From: Bacillota bacterium
GTDB taxonomy: Bacteria > Bacillota > Clostridia > Lachnospirales > Lachnospiraceae
Assembly: GCA_023411555.1 (NCBI GenBank)
Contig: JAEYOQ010000032.1
Span: forward strand, 70,485 to 134,484
Length of the DNA: 64,000 nt
Reading direction: 5' to 3'
The notes beneath the pieces were generated by a model. The model did not search any database. It saw only the letters and a program-made list of their open reading frames with translations, and had not been told where the DNA came from. This document shows, piece by piece, positions 9,111 to 18,404 of this stretch. The translations under genes and the position numbers were made by a program. Every line of letters begins with the position of its first letter. Positions within the stretch are counted from its first letter, which is position 1.

Positions 9111-9905
9111 ATGGCATTATTTCAAGTGGATTTCTACTCGAGATCATTAGCAAAGTCAACATGTTTTCATGTTATATTACCGAATGATGTTCCGCCGGAG
9201 ATGACAATTGTAAATGAAAATTATAACCGAAACATGAAAACCCTATTTTTGTTGCATGGATATTCCGGCTCCAGTAAGGATTGGTTACTTGGTAGCTCGG
9301 TACAGGAGCTGGCAGGAAAGTATAATATGGCAGTAGTCATGCCATCGGGAGACAATAGCTTCTATCTGGATGGAAAAGGAACCGGAAAAGCATATTGTCA
9401 GTTCGTAGGGAAGGAGTTAGTAGAGTATACCAGGAAAGTATTTCATCTTTCAGACCTTAAGGAGGATACATATATCGGTGGATTATCTATGGGTGGTTTC
9501 GGTGCCATTCATACCGGACTATACTTCCCGGATACCTTTGGTAAGATTGTAGGTCTTTCCTCTGCCCTGATCATCCATAATATCGCCAATATCAAAGAAG
9601 ATCATAAGGATTTCATTGCTGATTATCATTATTATGCCTCCACCTTCGGAGATTTAAATCAATTGATTCATAGTGTGAACAACCCGGAATATCTGATTAG
9701 AAAGTGGAAAGAGGAGAAGAGGACGATCCCCCCGATCTATATGGCTTGTGGAAAAGAAGATTTTCTGATTGAGGAAAACAGGGCATTTCATAAGTTTTTA
9801 GTAAATGAAGGCATTGACGTTACTTATATTGAGAGTCCAGGCGTTCATAACTGGGAGTTCTGGAATCATTATCTTGAGCCCTCCATTCAGTGGATGATGG
9901 CATAA
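9111..9905 (+). CDS. Alpha/beta-hydrolase esterase (tributyrin esterase / FrmB-like)
   Basis: 264 residues. An esterase-D-like fold: LFLLHGYSGSSKDW forms the oxyanion region, GGLSMGGFGA holds the nucleophile Ser, CGKEDFLI has the likely acid Asp, and GVHNWEFW the catalytic His. This family hydrolyses short acyl or acetyl esters and includes xylan and feruloyl esterases. No signal peptide, so cytosolic. ATG 9111 (MALFQVDF) fits family starts and has GGAG 6 bases upstream; ATG codons at 9099 and 9108 are also in frame. Confidence 0.82.
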   Translation: MALFQVDFYSRSLAKSTCFHVILPNDVPPEMTIVNENYNRNMKTLFLLHGYSGSSKDWLLGSSVQELAGKYNMAVVMPSGDNSFYLDGKGTGKAYCQFVGKELVEYTRKVFHLSDLKEDTYIGGLSMGGFGAIHTGLYFPDTFGKIVGLSSALIIHNIANIKEDHKDFIADYHYYASTFGDLNQLIHSVNNPEYLIRKWKEEKRTIPPIYMACGKEDFLIEENRAFHKFLVNEGIDVTYIESPGVHNWEFWNHYLEPSIQWMMA

Positions 9906-10117
9906 GAGGTGTGAACAATAGCCTGTTATAAAGTAATAGCTATAAAATAAATATCGCATTGTAATCCCTCCGAAAATCATATAGAATATCTGTAGCAATG
10001 TGCGTAATAATTTAGAGGAGAGAACCTTAAGGTTGTGTAGGCTCATTTCTTGTTCTTTATGTATAAACGAGAGCAAATACTAAAATACAGATTAATATAT
10101 TGATAAGGAGTAGTACA

Positions 10118-10816
10118 ATGAAAAAAATAGGAATTATCGGGGCGATGGATGAAGAGGTTCATATTCTAAAGGGTCAGATGGATATGGTACAGGTACAGAC
10201 CATTGCTTCTATGGAGTTTTATGAAGGGATTCTGAAAGAACATGAGGTAGTTGTGGTGCGTTGCGGCATCGGTAAGGTAAATGCGGCTGTATGCACTCAA
10301 ATCCTGATTGACCTATATCATGTTAATGCAGTGATTAATACTGGGGTAGCAGGGTCACTGAGAAACGAAATTGATATTGCGGACATTGTCCTTTCCACCG
10401 ATGCACAGCAGCACGACATGGACGCGACGGGCTTTGGCTATCCTGCTGGTGTCATACCAAGAATGAAGACCTCCAGCTTTCAGGCAGATGAAGGGTTGAT
10501 TACCCTCGCACGAGAGGTGTGCAGGGAGGTAATCCCTGAGGTGGGAGTCCATACCGGCAGGATAGTAAGTGGAGATCAGTTTATCTCGGACAGTGAGAAG
10601 AAGACCTGGCTGGTGGATAATTTTAATGGCTATTGTACCGAGATGGAGGGTGCAGCAATTGCTCAGGCGGCTTATCTAAATCAGATTCCCTTTCTGATTA
10701 TCCGGGCAATCTCGGACAAAGCAGATCACAGTGCAGAGATGAGCTATCAGGAATTTGAAGAGATAGCCATTCGTAATACAGTAAAGCTTTTGAATGGATT
10801 AGTTGCAAGAATATAA
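10118..10816 (+). CDS. mtnN: 5'-methylthioadenosine/S-adenosylhomocysteine nucleosidase
   Basis: 232 residues, the normal length for MTAN/Pfs. GIIGAMDEE carries the catalytic Glu near residue 11, TGVAGSL is the purine-nucleosidase motif, MEGAAIAQ the ribose-binding Glu, and RAISDKAD the general acid Asp. It cleaves adenine from MTA, SAH and 5'-deoxyadenosine; the SAH product feeds LuxS, the AI-2 synthase. LuxS is not in this window, but an AI-2 uptake locus is (43.6-52.7 kb). ATG 10118 has AAGGAG at 10105-10110; an in-frame TTG at 10100 is rejected. A strong stem-loop follows. Confidence 0.92.
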   Translation: MKKIGIIGAMDEEVHILKGQMDMVQVQTIASMEFYEGILKEHEVVVVRCGIGKVNAAVCTQILIDLYHVNAVINTGVAGSLRNEIDIADIVLSTDAQQHDMDATGFGYPAGVIPRMKTSSFQADEGLITLAREVCREVIPEVGVHTGRIVSGDQFISDSEKKTWLVDNFNGYCTEMEGAAIAQAAYLNQIPFLIIRAISDKADHSAEMSYQEFEEIAIRNTVKLLNGLVARI

Positions 10817-10822
10817 AAGATA

Positions 10823-10874
10823 AAAGGATGTGGTCAGCATACCGTCAACGGGTAGGCTGACCACATCCTTTATT
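10823..10874 (+). terminator. Strong stem-loop terminator after mtnN
   Basis: A perfect 16-bp stem has arms 10823-10838 and 10856-10871 (AAAGGATGTGGTCAGC and its complement), then a short T/A run. The 5' arm matches the stem-loop at 411 at 19 of 20 positions. Confidence 0.8.
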
Positions 10875-11020
10875 ATGATGGTGAGATGGTAAAAATCCAC
10901 ATAAATAGGGAGAAAAGTAATGCAATTCTTACCTTGCTATAATACTGGTAAATAAAGTATAATATTGGGAGAGCTTACAATAATAGGAGAAAGGGACAGG
11001 AGAAAGGTAGGGTTATTAGG

Positions 11021-11965
11021 ATGGAAAATCAAAAGAAAGTTGCTGATATGATACATAATATGGAGCAGATTATCGTCGGTAAGAGAGAGGTAATCGAGCA
11101 TACTCTGGTTACCTTGCTGGCAGGGGGCCACCTGTTACTGGAGGATGTTCCCGGAGTCGGAAAGACAACTCTAGCAAAAACAATAGCACAGACCATTGAT
11201 TGTGGTTTTACCCGTATTCAGTTCACACCAGATACCTTGCCCAGTGATATCACGGGACTTTCAATCTACAACATGCAAAGCGGTAATTTTGAATATTCAA
11301 AGGGTGCTATTATGAATAACATTATTCTGGCGGATGAGATTAATCGTACCTCGCCGAAGACACAGGCAAGTCTTCTGGAGGCGATGGAAGAACGTCAGAT
11401 TACGGTGGACGGTGTAACCTATCCACTCCCAAAGCCCTTTATGGTTATTGCAACTCAGAATCCTGTCGATTATCTGGGGACCTATAATCTTCCCGAGGCA
11501 CAGCTGGACCGTTTCATGATGAAGCTATCCATCGGGTATCCAAATCTAGGAGATGAGAAGATAATGGCGGACCGTTATTTAAGCCGTCAGCTGGTGCAGA
11601 GGCTGGAGCCGGTGGTCAATGGGGAGACTGTGGTTCAGATGCAGAAGGAAGTAGAAGAGGTTAAGGTGAATCATGATTTGGTTCTATATGTAACGAAGAT
11701 AATTCAGGAGACAAGAAGGGACAGCAATATATCCCTAGGTGCTAGCCCCAGAGCAACGCTGGCTTTGCTTCGTGCATCTCAGGCGCTGGCTTATCTGGAG
11801 GGAAGAAATTATTGTATTCCGGATGATATTATAAAGCTGGTTTCACCGGTACTGTCTCATCGTATCATACTTGCTCCGGAGACCAGATTGTCACAGACGA
11901 AGGTGGAAAAGGTACTTAAAAATTTAGTGGCAAAGGTAACAATACCGGTACTTGCCAATAGATAA
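11021..11965 (+). CDS. MoxR-family AAA+ ATPase
   Basis: 314 residues. Walker A (VPGVGKTT), Walker B (ILADEINR) and the sensor region (IATQNPVDYLG, then LPEAQLDRF) are all present, followed by the MoxR lid domain. MoxR ATPases act as chaperones for partner proteins with a von Willebrand-like or DUF58 domain. The next two genes (DUF58, transglutaminase) complete the usual MoxR-DUF58-TgpA cluster, implying a role in cell-envelope protein maturation. A weak AAGGTAGGG lies upstream of the ATG. Confidence 0.92.
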   Translation: MENQKKVADMIHNMEQIIVGKREVIEHTLVTLLAGGHLLLEDVPGVGKTTLAKTIAQTIDCGFTRIQFTPDTLPSDITGLSIYNMQSGNFEYSKGAIMNNIILADEINRTSPKTQASLLEAMEERQITVDGVTYPLPKPFMVIATQNPVDYLGTYNLPEAQLDRFMMKLSIGYPNLGDEKIMADRYLSRQLVQRLEPVVNGETVVQMQKEVEEVKVNHDLVLYVTKIIQETRRDSNISLGASPRATLALLRASQALAYLEGRNYCIPDDIIKLVSPVLSHRIILAPETRLSQTKVEKVLKNLVAKVTIPVLANR

Positions 11966-11987
11966 GGCAAACGAATGGAGACTTTCT

Positions 11988-13181
11988 ATGAAGATAAATC
12001 GTTTCATTTTTACAGCTGCTATTATAGGAAGCGGTGTATTTGCCTCTTATTTTGGAGGTAATGCTTCTTATGCTCTGTTTTATTTGTCTGTTTTCATCCC
12101 CATTGTTGCATTCCTTTATACAATTTATGTTTATTTTCGATTTAAGATCTATCAAAGACTGGATGCGTATTTGGTAGTAAAGGGTGATTGGACTGTCTAT
12201 TCCTTCGTTATTGCCAACGAGGACTACATAACCTTTCGTAATGTTAAGGTTAATTTTCTGAGTGATAAGTCAACCATAGAGGCATCTCATATGATTACGG
12301 AGTTTAGTCTTTTGCCAAGTGAAAGCGAGCGATTGGAGACAAGAATCAGATGTAATTACCGTGGTGAATATTATGTGGGTGTAGATTCCATAGAAGTCAC
12401 CGATTTTCTCTATCTCTTTCGCATAACCTATCCCATCCTATCAAAGCTTAAGGTAGTTGTGCTACCTAGAATCGTACCCTTAGAGAGGCTGGGAATTGCA
12501 CCACCGCAATCCGATGTTAAGAACCCAATGCGTTCAGGCAACACAGTAGCACAGGAGCTGGATACTGAGATGAGAAAATATTATTCGGGAGATAATCGGA
12601 AGCAGATTCACTGGAAAATATCTGCGAGAATGCGGGAACTAATTACCCGAAAGTACCAGCATATCCCGAAGGCAGAAATCGTTCTTTTCATGGATCTAAT
12701 GAAAATAAAAGAAGAGGAGCTACGGGTTGTCATCGCTGAGGATAAGATTATCGAAAGTATTCTGGCTATTGTTAACTTCTATGCCCAGAGAGGTACCCCC
12801 TCCCAGATTATCTATGAAACGGATGGTAAAAAGACGATTGATATTCGTTCCAAGGAGGATTTTACGGCTTTTTATAAAGCTTGTGTACGTATTCGATTTA
12901 ACAGTCAAATTCCCGTCAATGAGCTGCTTGCCGAGAGACTCCTTCGTGGAGAGGAAGGTATGTTTTGTGTAGTAGCCACTCATAGCCTGACTAAGGAGCT
13001 TTATCTGGCTGCTGTGCAGGCAATTTCAAAGGGAAATAATATCTGTATCCTATTGATCAGTGATGAAACATCTGAAGAAAACAAGGAAATGAAGGAAGGT
13101 ATGAAGCAGTCAGGAATTGCAGTGTATCAGATTATGGCCGAGGATGAGCTCGTAGATATATTATCTCTAGGCACAAACTAG
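11988..13181 (+). CDS. DUF58-domain protein
   Basis: 397 residues. Two membrane helices at about 5-55, a beta-rich middle, and a DUF58 core beginning near GDNRKQIHWKISARMRELIT. The family has a von Willebrand-A-like fold and partners the MoxR ATPase. ATG 11988 is preferred, with GGAG at 11977-11980; an in-frame TTG at 11952 would overlap the moxR-like gene. The middle gene of the three-gene operon. Confidence 0.87.
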   Translation: MKINRFIFTAAIIGSGVFASYFGGNASYALFYLSVFIPIVAFLYTIYVYFRFKIYQRLDAYLVVKGDWTVYSFVIANEDYITFRNVKVNFLSDKSTIEASHMITEFSLLPSESERLETRIRCNYRGEYYVGVDSIEVTDFLYLFRITYPILSKLKVVVLPRIVPLERLGIAPPQSDVKNPMRSGNTVAQELDTEMRKYYSGDNRKQIHWKISARMRELITRKYQHIPKAEIVLFMDLMKIKEEELRVVIAEDKIIESILAIVNFYAQRGTPSQIIYETDGKKTIDIRSKEDFTAFYKACVRIRFNSQIPVNELLAERLLRGEEGMFCVVATHSLTKELYLAAVQAISKGNNICILLISDETSEENKEMKEGMKQSGIAVYQIMAEDELVDILSLGTN

Positions 13182-13260
13182 ATTAAAGGGGTAGACACAA
13201 ACTGTTTTAGGAGTAGGGAAGTTAGGTTGTTTTTGAACTACTGATGTGGGGAGGCTTTTT

Positions 13261-15681
13261 ATGTTTCAAGATAAAGAAAAGCTATATCAAGTATATAGAG
13301 CACTGCTAAGCATGGCCTTAAGCTGGGCTTTGGTACTAGTCATTAACCAATACTTTGAGCTTCGAGTAGCGGTATTTTTATGTGCATTCTTTTCTTTTCT
13401 TCCGGCTCTTGGTGTCTTTTTATTTGAACTAAATAAGAAAAATACGATTACATATCTTATTCTAGCCAGTATTATTCCGATCTTAGTATTGATCTTCTTG
13501 GTTAGAAGGTTCAACGTAATAGAATGGGCCAGGGAGTATGCTCATTGGATTGCTACATATAATGGTTCAGAGGAACTACACCAGGCCAGTTTCTCTAATA
13601 TGACTATATTTTTGATTTGCATATTGAGTGTTATTGGTCTCTTCCTGCTGACCAAGACCCAACTACTCAAAATCTCACTGGCCATAGTAGTGATGGTATC
13701 CTTAATCCTTCTTAGCATAAGAAAGATTAACATAAGTAAGGTTGTAGTCGCTATCTGCCTTTTTTACCTTATGTCAATTATATTGGAGTGTTATGGAATC
13801 CTATATGCCCGTAAAACAGGGAAAAAGGAGAAGAAGGAAAGCATCCTATATCTGGCACCGATTTGTCTTCTTCTCTCGATTATTGCCGTGGCCATGCCTT
13901 CAAAGGAGGAGCCGATACAATGGATGGTGGTTCGTAACTTCTATGAAAGCATGAAGGATCAGATGGAGCGTTGGAGTTCAGATCTGGATTACTACTTTAG
14001 TAATCAACCCAATGAATTTTTCATCAGTTTTACGGGGTATACCGAAGAGAATGGTAGGCTGGTAAATAAAAACAATAGCCTAATTAAGGATGATAGGGTT
14101 GCAATGAGATTCAGCGGTGGTTCTGTGCGTAATAGGGCTATCTACCTGATTGGTTCTGTAAGTGATATCTATACCGGATATAACTGGGAAAAGAGCCGAA
14201 CGGATTACCTGCCCGAGGAGCAGGAATATAAGCTGGACTATCTGGAATTGGCATATGCCTTATCCAGGCAAGAGCTGGAGATCTTAGAAAATAATCGCCT
14301 TGTTGAAAATGTCACCTTAAAAGTCAAATACGATAATATAAAGACAAAGACCTTCTTTTACCCTCTGAAAACCAGTTGGTTCAACCTACTCTCGGATTCC
14401 GTCATACCAAAGACAGAAGCCTCAAATATAACCTTTGATAAACCAAAGGGTAGGGACATCGCTTATGAAGGTGTCTTCTTTGAGATGAATTTAGGGGGAG
14501 AAGAGTTTGTAAAAATGCTGAAAGAGACAGATTCCTTTTCCTATGATGCTGAGCAAGGCGTAAAGTTGGATTCTATTAAATGGTTGGAGGCGAATGCCTT
14601 GAGATTTGATAAAACAGACAGCTTTATCAGTGGATTGGATATATATGAGCTCTTTGGGGGAAGAGCGAAGCTGATTAAGGAGAAGTATACGAAGCTACCT
14701 GAGGAGCTTCCAATACGAGTCAAAGAACTGGCAGAGCAAGTTACAGCAGATTATGATACGACCTATGATAAGCTAAAGGCGATTGAAGCTTATCTACAGA
14801 CTTATACCTATAGCTTATCCCCGGCAAATCCACCGGAGGGACAGAATTTTGTGGATTATTTCCTTTTTGAGAGCAAAGAGGGGTATTGTACCTCCTTTGC
14901 GACTGCCATGGCAGTCTTAGGAAGATGTATCGGAGTTCCGATGCGGTATGTGGAGGGCTTCGTTGCAAAGTCTGAAAATCGGGACAAAAATAATATGTAT
15001 CCAATAAAGAATAGCCAGGCTCATGCATGGTCGGAGGCTTATTTTGAGGGTGTTGGATGGATTCCTTTCGAAGCAACAGCTCCGTATGTAAGTGCCAGAT
15101 ACACAACCTGGATCGAAGAGTCTAAAGCAGAGGTAGTAAACGAGATATACCCTGGGCATTATGAGGGGGAGATACCGGAAGGATATGTGCCCTACAATGG
15201 AGGCTTTGTAATACCGGAGAAAGAGGGCAAGAAGTCTGCCAATGAAGCACTGGTAGGAGTTATAACGACTCTGGGAGCAGTATTAATCGTAGTCGTAATA
15301 ATAATGACCTATTATAATATATTAAAATATCGTCACAACAGGGAATATGATAGATCAGATACCAGCAGAAAGATGTATCTCTTGTTCCTGAAGGTGCTTG
15401 AAGTACTGAAGAAGGAAGGCTTCCAAATGGAGGAACAGGAGACAATACGAATGCTGGCTCGTAGAGTGAAGGATCATTATCGCTATGATCATATTACTTT
15501 CAATGATGTAGCGAAGATCTTCATGCGTTATCGGTATGCTGAGGAGCTTGTATCCGAAGAAGAGCTAGGCAAGGTTATTCGATTTCGAGATGGTCTTGTT
15601 CTAAAGCGTAAGGAAGAACAGCCAAGATTTAAGCTCTGGCTGGAAGAGTTTTTTTTCCTGTTAAAGGTCCGGGGCATGTGA
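13261..15681 (+). CDS. Membrane-anchored transglutaminase-like protein (TgpA type)
   Basis: 806 residues. About six N-terminal membrane helices, then a large extracellular region holding a transglutaminase core: GYCTSFATAMA with the catalytic Cys, AHAWSEAYF with the catalytic His, and WIPFEAT where the third residue is usually Asp but here is Glu. A further helix near residues 665-685 precedes a cytoplasmic DUF4129-like tail. ATG 13261 has GGGGAGG upstream; a GTG at 13246 is rejected. The stop (15679-15681) abuts the stop of the convergent SpoIID gene without a spare base, so no terminator lies between them. Confidence 0.87.
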   Translation: MFQDKEKLYQVYRALLSMALSWALVLVINQYFELRVAVFLCAFFSFLPALGVFLFELNKKNTITYLILASIIPILVLIFLVRRFNVIEWAREYAHWIATYNGSEELHQASFSNMTIFLICILSVIGLFLLTKTQLLKISLAIVVMVSLILLSIRKINISKVVVAICLFYLMSIILECYGILYARKTGKKEKKESILYLAPICLLLSIIAVAMPSKEEPIQWMVVRNFYESMKDQMERWSSDLDYYFSNQPNEFFISFTGYTEENGRLVNKNNSLIKDDRVAMRFSGGSVRNRAIYLIGSVSDIYTGYNWEKSRTDYLPEEQEYKLDYLELAYALSRQELEILENNRLVENVTLKVKYDNIKTKTFFYPLKTSWFNLLSDSVIPKTEASNITFDKPKGRDIAYEGVFFEMNLGGEEFVKMLKETDSFSYDAEQGVKLDSIKWLEANALRFDKTDSFISGLDIYELFGGRAKLIKEKYTKLPEELPIRVKELAEQVTADYDTTYDKLKAIEAYLQTYTYSLSPANPPEGQNFVDYFLFESKEGYCTSFATAMAVLGRCIGVPMRYVEGFVAKSENRDKNNMYPIKNSQAHAWSEAYFEGVGWIPFEATAPYVSARYTTWIEESKAEVVNEIYPGHYEGEIPEGYVPYNGGFVIPEKEGKKSANEALVGVITTLGAVLIVVVIIMTYYNILKYRHNREYDRSDTSRKMYLLFLKVLEVLKKEGFQMEEQETIRMLARRVKDHYRYDHITFNDVAKIFMRYRYAEELVSEEELGKVIRFRDGLVLKRKEEQPRFKLWLEEFFFLLKVRGM

Positions 15682-16641
15682 TTAATCGGATAAATCAACT
15701 ATTTTCGTTCCGGTATAATAATATTTTAGAATATCGGTATAGGAGGCATCTTCTTCCGCCATTGCATTGGCACCGTATTGACTTAGACCGATACCATGAC
15801 CGTAGCCATTGCAGATGATACGAGCCTTTCCTTCGTATTCTTCTATATAAAAATGATTAGAAGCTAACCCAAGAACCTTGGCAAATTCTTCACCGGATAC
15901 GGTGAGATTGCCAAGGTTTATTTGGGTTACATAACCAGCACTATCCCTGGAGGCCACCTTCACTTCCTGAAAGAAGGAGTCTTCCTTAAGAGTAAGACTT
16001 TGAAAATATTTATTAAGCAGATCGATGAGTTCATTGACTTTGAATTCATCGATAGAGAGATAATTGGTTGAGGTAACATCCTGTTTACTGGAAACACTGA
16101 CTAGATAAGGGACGGAGATGCCCCAGGCTTCTTCGGCATTACGGGTAAAGCCGGAACCAGTGTTAAAAAATACAGGCAGAATCAGATCATCTTCATAGAT
16201 AATAACCTCATCCTTCGTCCCATTGACGGCATTCTCTAACTTGGTGAAATAGGTATTATAGTTGTCGTTTCCCCAGAAGCTCTTAAGCTCATCAAGGCTT
16301 ATATAAGATAATCCGAGCTCTGAGGTCGAGAAGCTGTCTTTGTCCGGGTCTTCCTTTGTCAGCAAAGCGATATTATAAAGAGCATAGGTCCGGGCTATTA
16401 CTGCCTGTGCCTTCAAGGCTTCCATATGGTAGCCTGCGGACATATTGGCTGCAACCACCCCAATCAGATACTCATTGAAGGAAAGCTTCTCCTTTGAATC
16501 ATTTACTTTATAATATATGGTGAAATCCGTCGTCTTAGGGGAGGCATCACTCTTATCATGGCTAAAGAGAAGGGTGAGCAAAAAGGGCAGAACCAGAACC
16601 AGCAGACATACAATAATAGTTTTTATTAAAAATTTCTTCAT
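15682..16641 (-). CDS. spoIID: SpoIID-like lytic transglycosylase
   Basis: 319 residues, close to B. subtilis SpoIID. An N-terminal membrane anchor at about 5-23 is followed by the SpoIID/LytB domain: MEALKAQAVIARTYAL (with the catalytic Glu region) and the C-terminal GYGHGIGLSQYGANAMA. SpoIID cuts glycan strands stripped of peptides by SpoIIP during forespore engulfment, so the host makes endospores. The start is at MKKFLIK with GGAG six bases upstream; three in-frame ATGs further upstream lack ribosome sites. It could be a paralogue of the engulfment SpoIID; the usual spoIIIC/spoIIQ neighbours are not adjacent. Confidence 0.8.
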   Translation of the reverse strand: MKKFLIKTIIVCLLVLVLPFLLTLLFSHDKSDASPKTTDFTIYYKVNDSKEKLSFNEYLIGVVAANMSAGYHMEALKAQAVIARTYALYNIALLTKEDPDKDSFSTSELGLSYISLDELKSFWGNDNYNTYFTKLENAVNGTKDEVIIYEDDLILPVFFNTGSGFTRNAEEAWGISVPYLVSVSSKQDVTSTNYLSIDEFKVNELIDLLNKYFQSLTLKEDSFFQEVKVASRDSAGYVTQINLGNLTVSGEEFAKVLGLASNHFYIEEYEGKARIICNGYGHGIGLSQYGANAMAEEDASYTDILKYYYTGTKIVDLSD

Positions 16642-16729
16642 TAAATACTCCATTCTTAACATTTCACTCATCGTATCGTTACATTATATTAAATTTAATG
16701 AGGTTTATGTTAAGAATGATTTATTCGTC

Positions 16730-17569
16730 TTATGATAGGCGAAGGGTATAACCGGGTGCAACCTCATAAGACTGGTTGTCGTATTCAAAGTATAAGGTGA
16801 TAGCAGATGGATTATGTACCATAGAAGCCTCAGAGCTGAATATTAATCTATTGTAGGCATCGATATAATCATAAATCTCAATATTCGTCGCATACCAGAC
16901 ATCATCCCTGCCTCCGATCTTCTCTGAGAATTCTTCAATCACATTCCAATTATCATCCGCTTCAAATTCATAGCTGTGACCCCAGAGATAGAACAACCAA
17001 GGCGCAGAATACGGCGATTGTGTTAAGAAGCGGTCAACAAGTGTGTTGAGCTTCGGATTCTTATGATGGCAGGTAGCAGGGAGTCTGAGCCAATCGGTGG
17101 GAATTCTAAAATCCTCTGTGTCCATTACTGTTCTGGAATAGACGATACCGGCAGACTTGAGAACAGCCACGACCTCATCACTAAAGGTACCAAAAGGGTA
17201 AGCCATCCCTCTTATGATGGTACCGTATAAACGCTCCAGATTCTTACGGTCCTGAATAATCTCATTTGTTGCTATATTAGAGGGCAATTGTTCAAGAAAA
17301 GGATGGGTCAACCCATGGACTGCGACCTCGTGGCCCGAGTCCTTGTACAATTTTACTGCATCTTTTTCGGATAATCTGCGATGTATCTGACCCTTATCAA
17401 ATACAGTGCCCTCCGGTGAGAATAAACCGGAATTGATATTAAAGGTGCACTTAATTCCGTGCTTATTCAGAATGGATATTAGTCTTATATCCTGCTCTAC
17501 TCCGTCGTCATAGCTGAGTGTAAGGGCCTTCGCCTTGTAGCCAGGAAATCTCATAGATAGGTTGCTCAT
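16730..17569 (-). CDS. Polysaccharide deacetylase-family protein (NodB fold)
   Basis: 279 residues, no signal peptide. The NodB motifs are present: LSYDDGVEQD (metal and catalytic Asp), HEVAVHGLTHP (metal His residues), and MAYPFGTF. The family removes N- or O-acetyl groups from glycans such as peptidoglycan, chitin or xylan. Absence of an export signal is unusual and suggests a cytosolic oligosaccharide substrate or a non-classical role. AAGGAGG precedes the ATG. Confidence 0.83.
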   Translation of the reverse strand: MSNLSMRFPGYKAKALTLSYDDGVEQDIRLISILNKHGIKCTFNINSGLFSPEGTVFDKGQIHRRLSEKDAVKLYKDSGHEVAVHGLTHPFLEQLPSNIATNEIIQDRKNLERLYGTIIRGMAYPFGTFSDEVVAVLKSAGIVYSRTVMDTEDFRIPTDWLRLPATCHHKNPKLNTLVDRFLTQSPYSAPWLFYLWGHSYEFEADDNWNVIEEFSEKIGGRDDVWYATNIEIYDYIDAYNRLIFSSEASMVHNPSAITLYFEYDNQSYEVAPGYTLRLS

Positions 17570-17697
17570 AATAGTCCTCCTTTTGGATTAAATCTTTGTC
17601 ACTAGAATGACAATTTGTTACGTTAATGATAATCCATATTGATAGGAAGTACAAGAGTAAGACAAATGCTTATTATAAGTTATTATATCTCTGCGGC

Positions 17698-18189
17698 TTA
17701 TTGATTATATTCCAAGGACTGATTATTAAGCTGCTTTCTAAAGATTGCTCTGAACAGGAAGCGAACCAAGGGTTGAATAAAGAATACTTGGGTACAGAGA
17801 GCGAAGGGGAAGTTAATAACAATTTTTTGCATCCATTGGGCCAGAAATTCTGTAGAGATACCATCATACAGGAAGGTGGCAATAAGGCTCATGGCAGGAC
17901 ACATAATGCAGACAGTAGCGCAGATAATGGCGGTTGTTATAACGTAGGGTTTTTCTGTTCTTGGATCCACAGCACGGAAAGCAAGATTCTCTGCTAATCT
18001 TCCAACGAATAGGATCTCCAGAAGAAATGCAAAAATAAATTCAACTAAAATTACTCCACGGGAAGCAATAAATACCTGATTTGACATCCCACCCATTGCA
18101 ATAGCAAGATTATAAAACACAAAGCAATGGACTGTGATAATTACAGTTAATAAGGCAAAAATGATTCTTTGAAATCGTGTTGATGGCAT
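17698..18189 (-). CDS. DUF2798-family membrane protein
   Basis: 163 residues with four predicted membrane helices (about 8-30, 43-63, 84-108, 122-146). The duplicated two-helix unit (VIITVHCFVFYN and later ATFLYDG) fits DUF2798, a family of unknown function. AAAGGAG lies upstream of the ATG. A long structured leader with a terminator-like end lies ahead of it (18245-18300). Confidence 0.68.
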   Translation of the reverse strand: MPSTRFQRIIFALLTVIITVHCFVFYNLAIAMGGMSNQVFIASRGVILVEFIFAFLLEILFVGRLAENLAFRAVDPRTEKPYVITTAIICATVCIMCPAMSLIATFLYDGISTEFLAQWMQKIVINFPFALCTQVFFIQPLVRFLFRAIFRKQLNNQSLEYNQ

Positions 18190-18244
18190 AATGATACTCC
18201 TTTTCTGTAAGACAATATTCTACGCCTTAATTTTGAGCAACAAA

Positions 18245-18300
18245 AAACACATGCGAATGCTTAACCGTAATCAGATTTACGTGCAAGGCACTACATGTGT
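18245..18300 (-). terminator. Terminator-like structure ahead of the DUF2798 gene
   Basis: Read on the minus strand, ACACATG and CATGTGT form the outer stem, CGTAA/TTACG an inner one, and a run of six T follows. It lies about 105 bases beyond the methyltransferase gene and 56 bases before the DUF2798 start. It may simply end the methyltransferase transcript, or act as an attenuator in the DUF2798 leader. Confidence 0.55.
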
Positions 18301-18404
18301 CAGTTTAATACTACAATATTTAAGGCTTAGTTATTATAAATGATTTTTTTTACAAAAGTCAAGTCAAAAATCTGAATTGGAATTTAATGCATGTCTCAAA
18401 ATCT

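Noticed and set aside
17626..17997. Plus-strand 123-codon open frame opposite the DUF2798 gene
   Set aside because: It is antisense to a gene with a good ribosome site and family match; it has no ribosome site and a low-complexity, unfamiliar translation.
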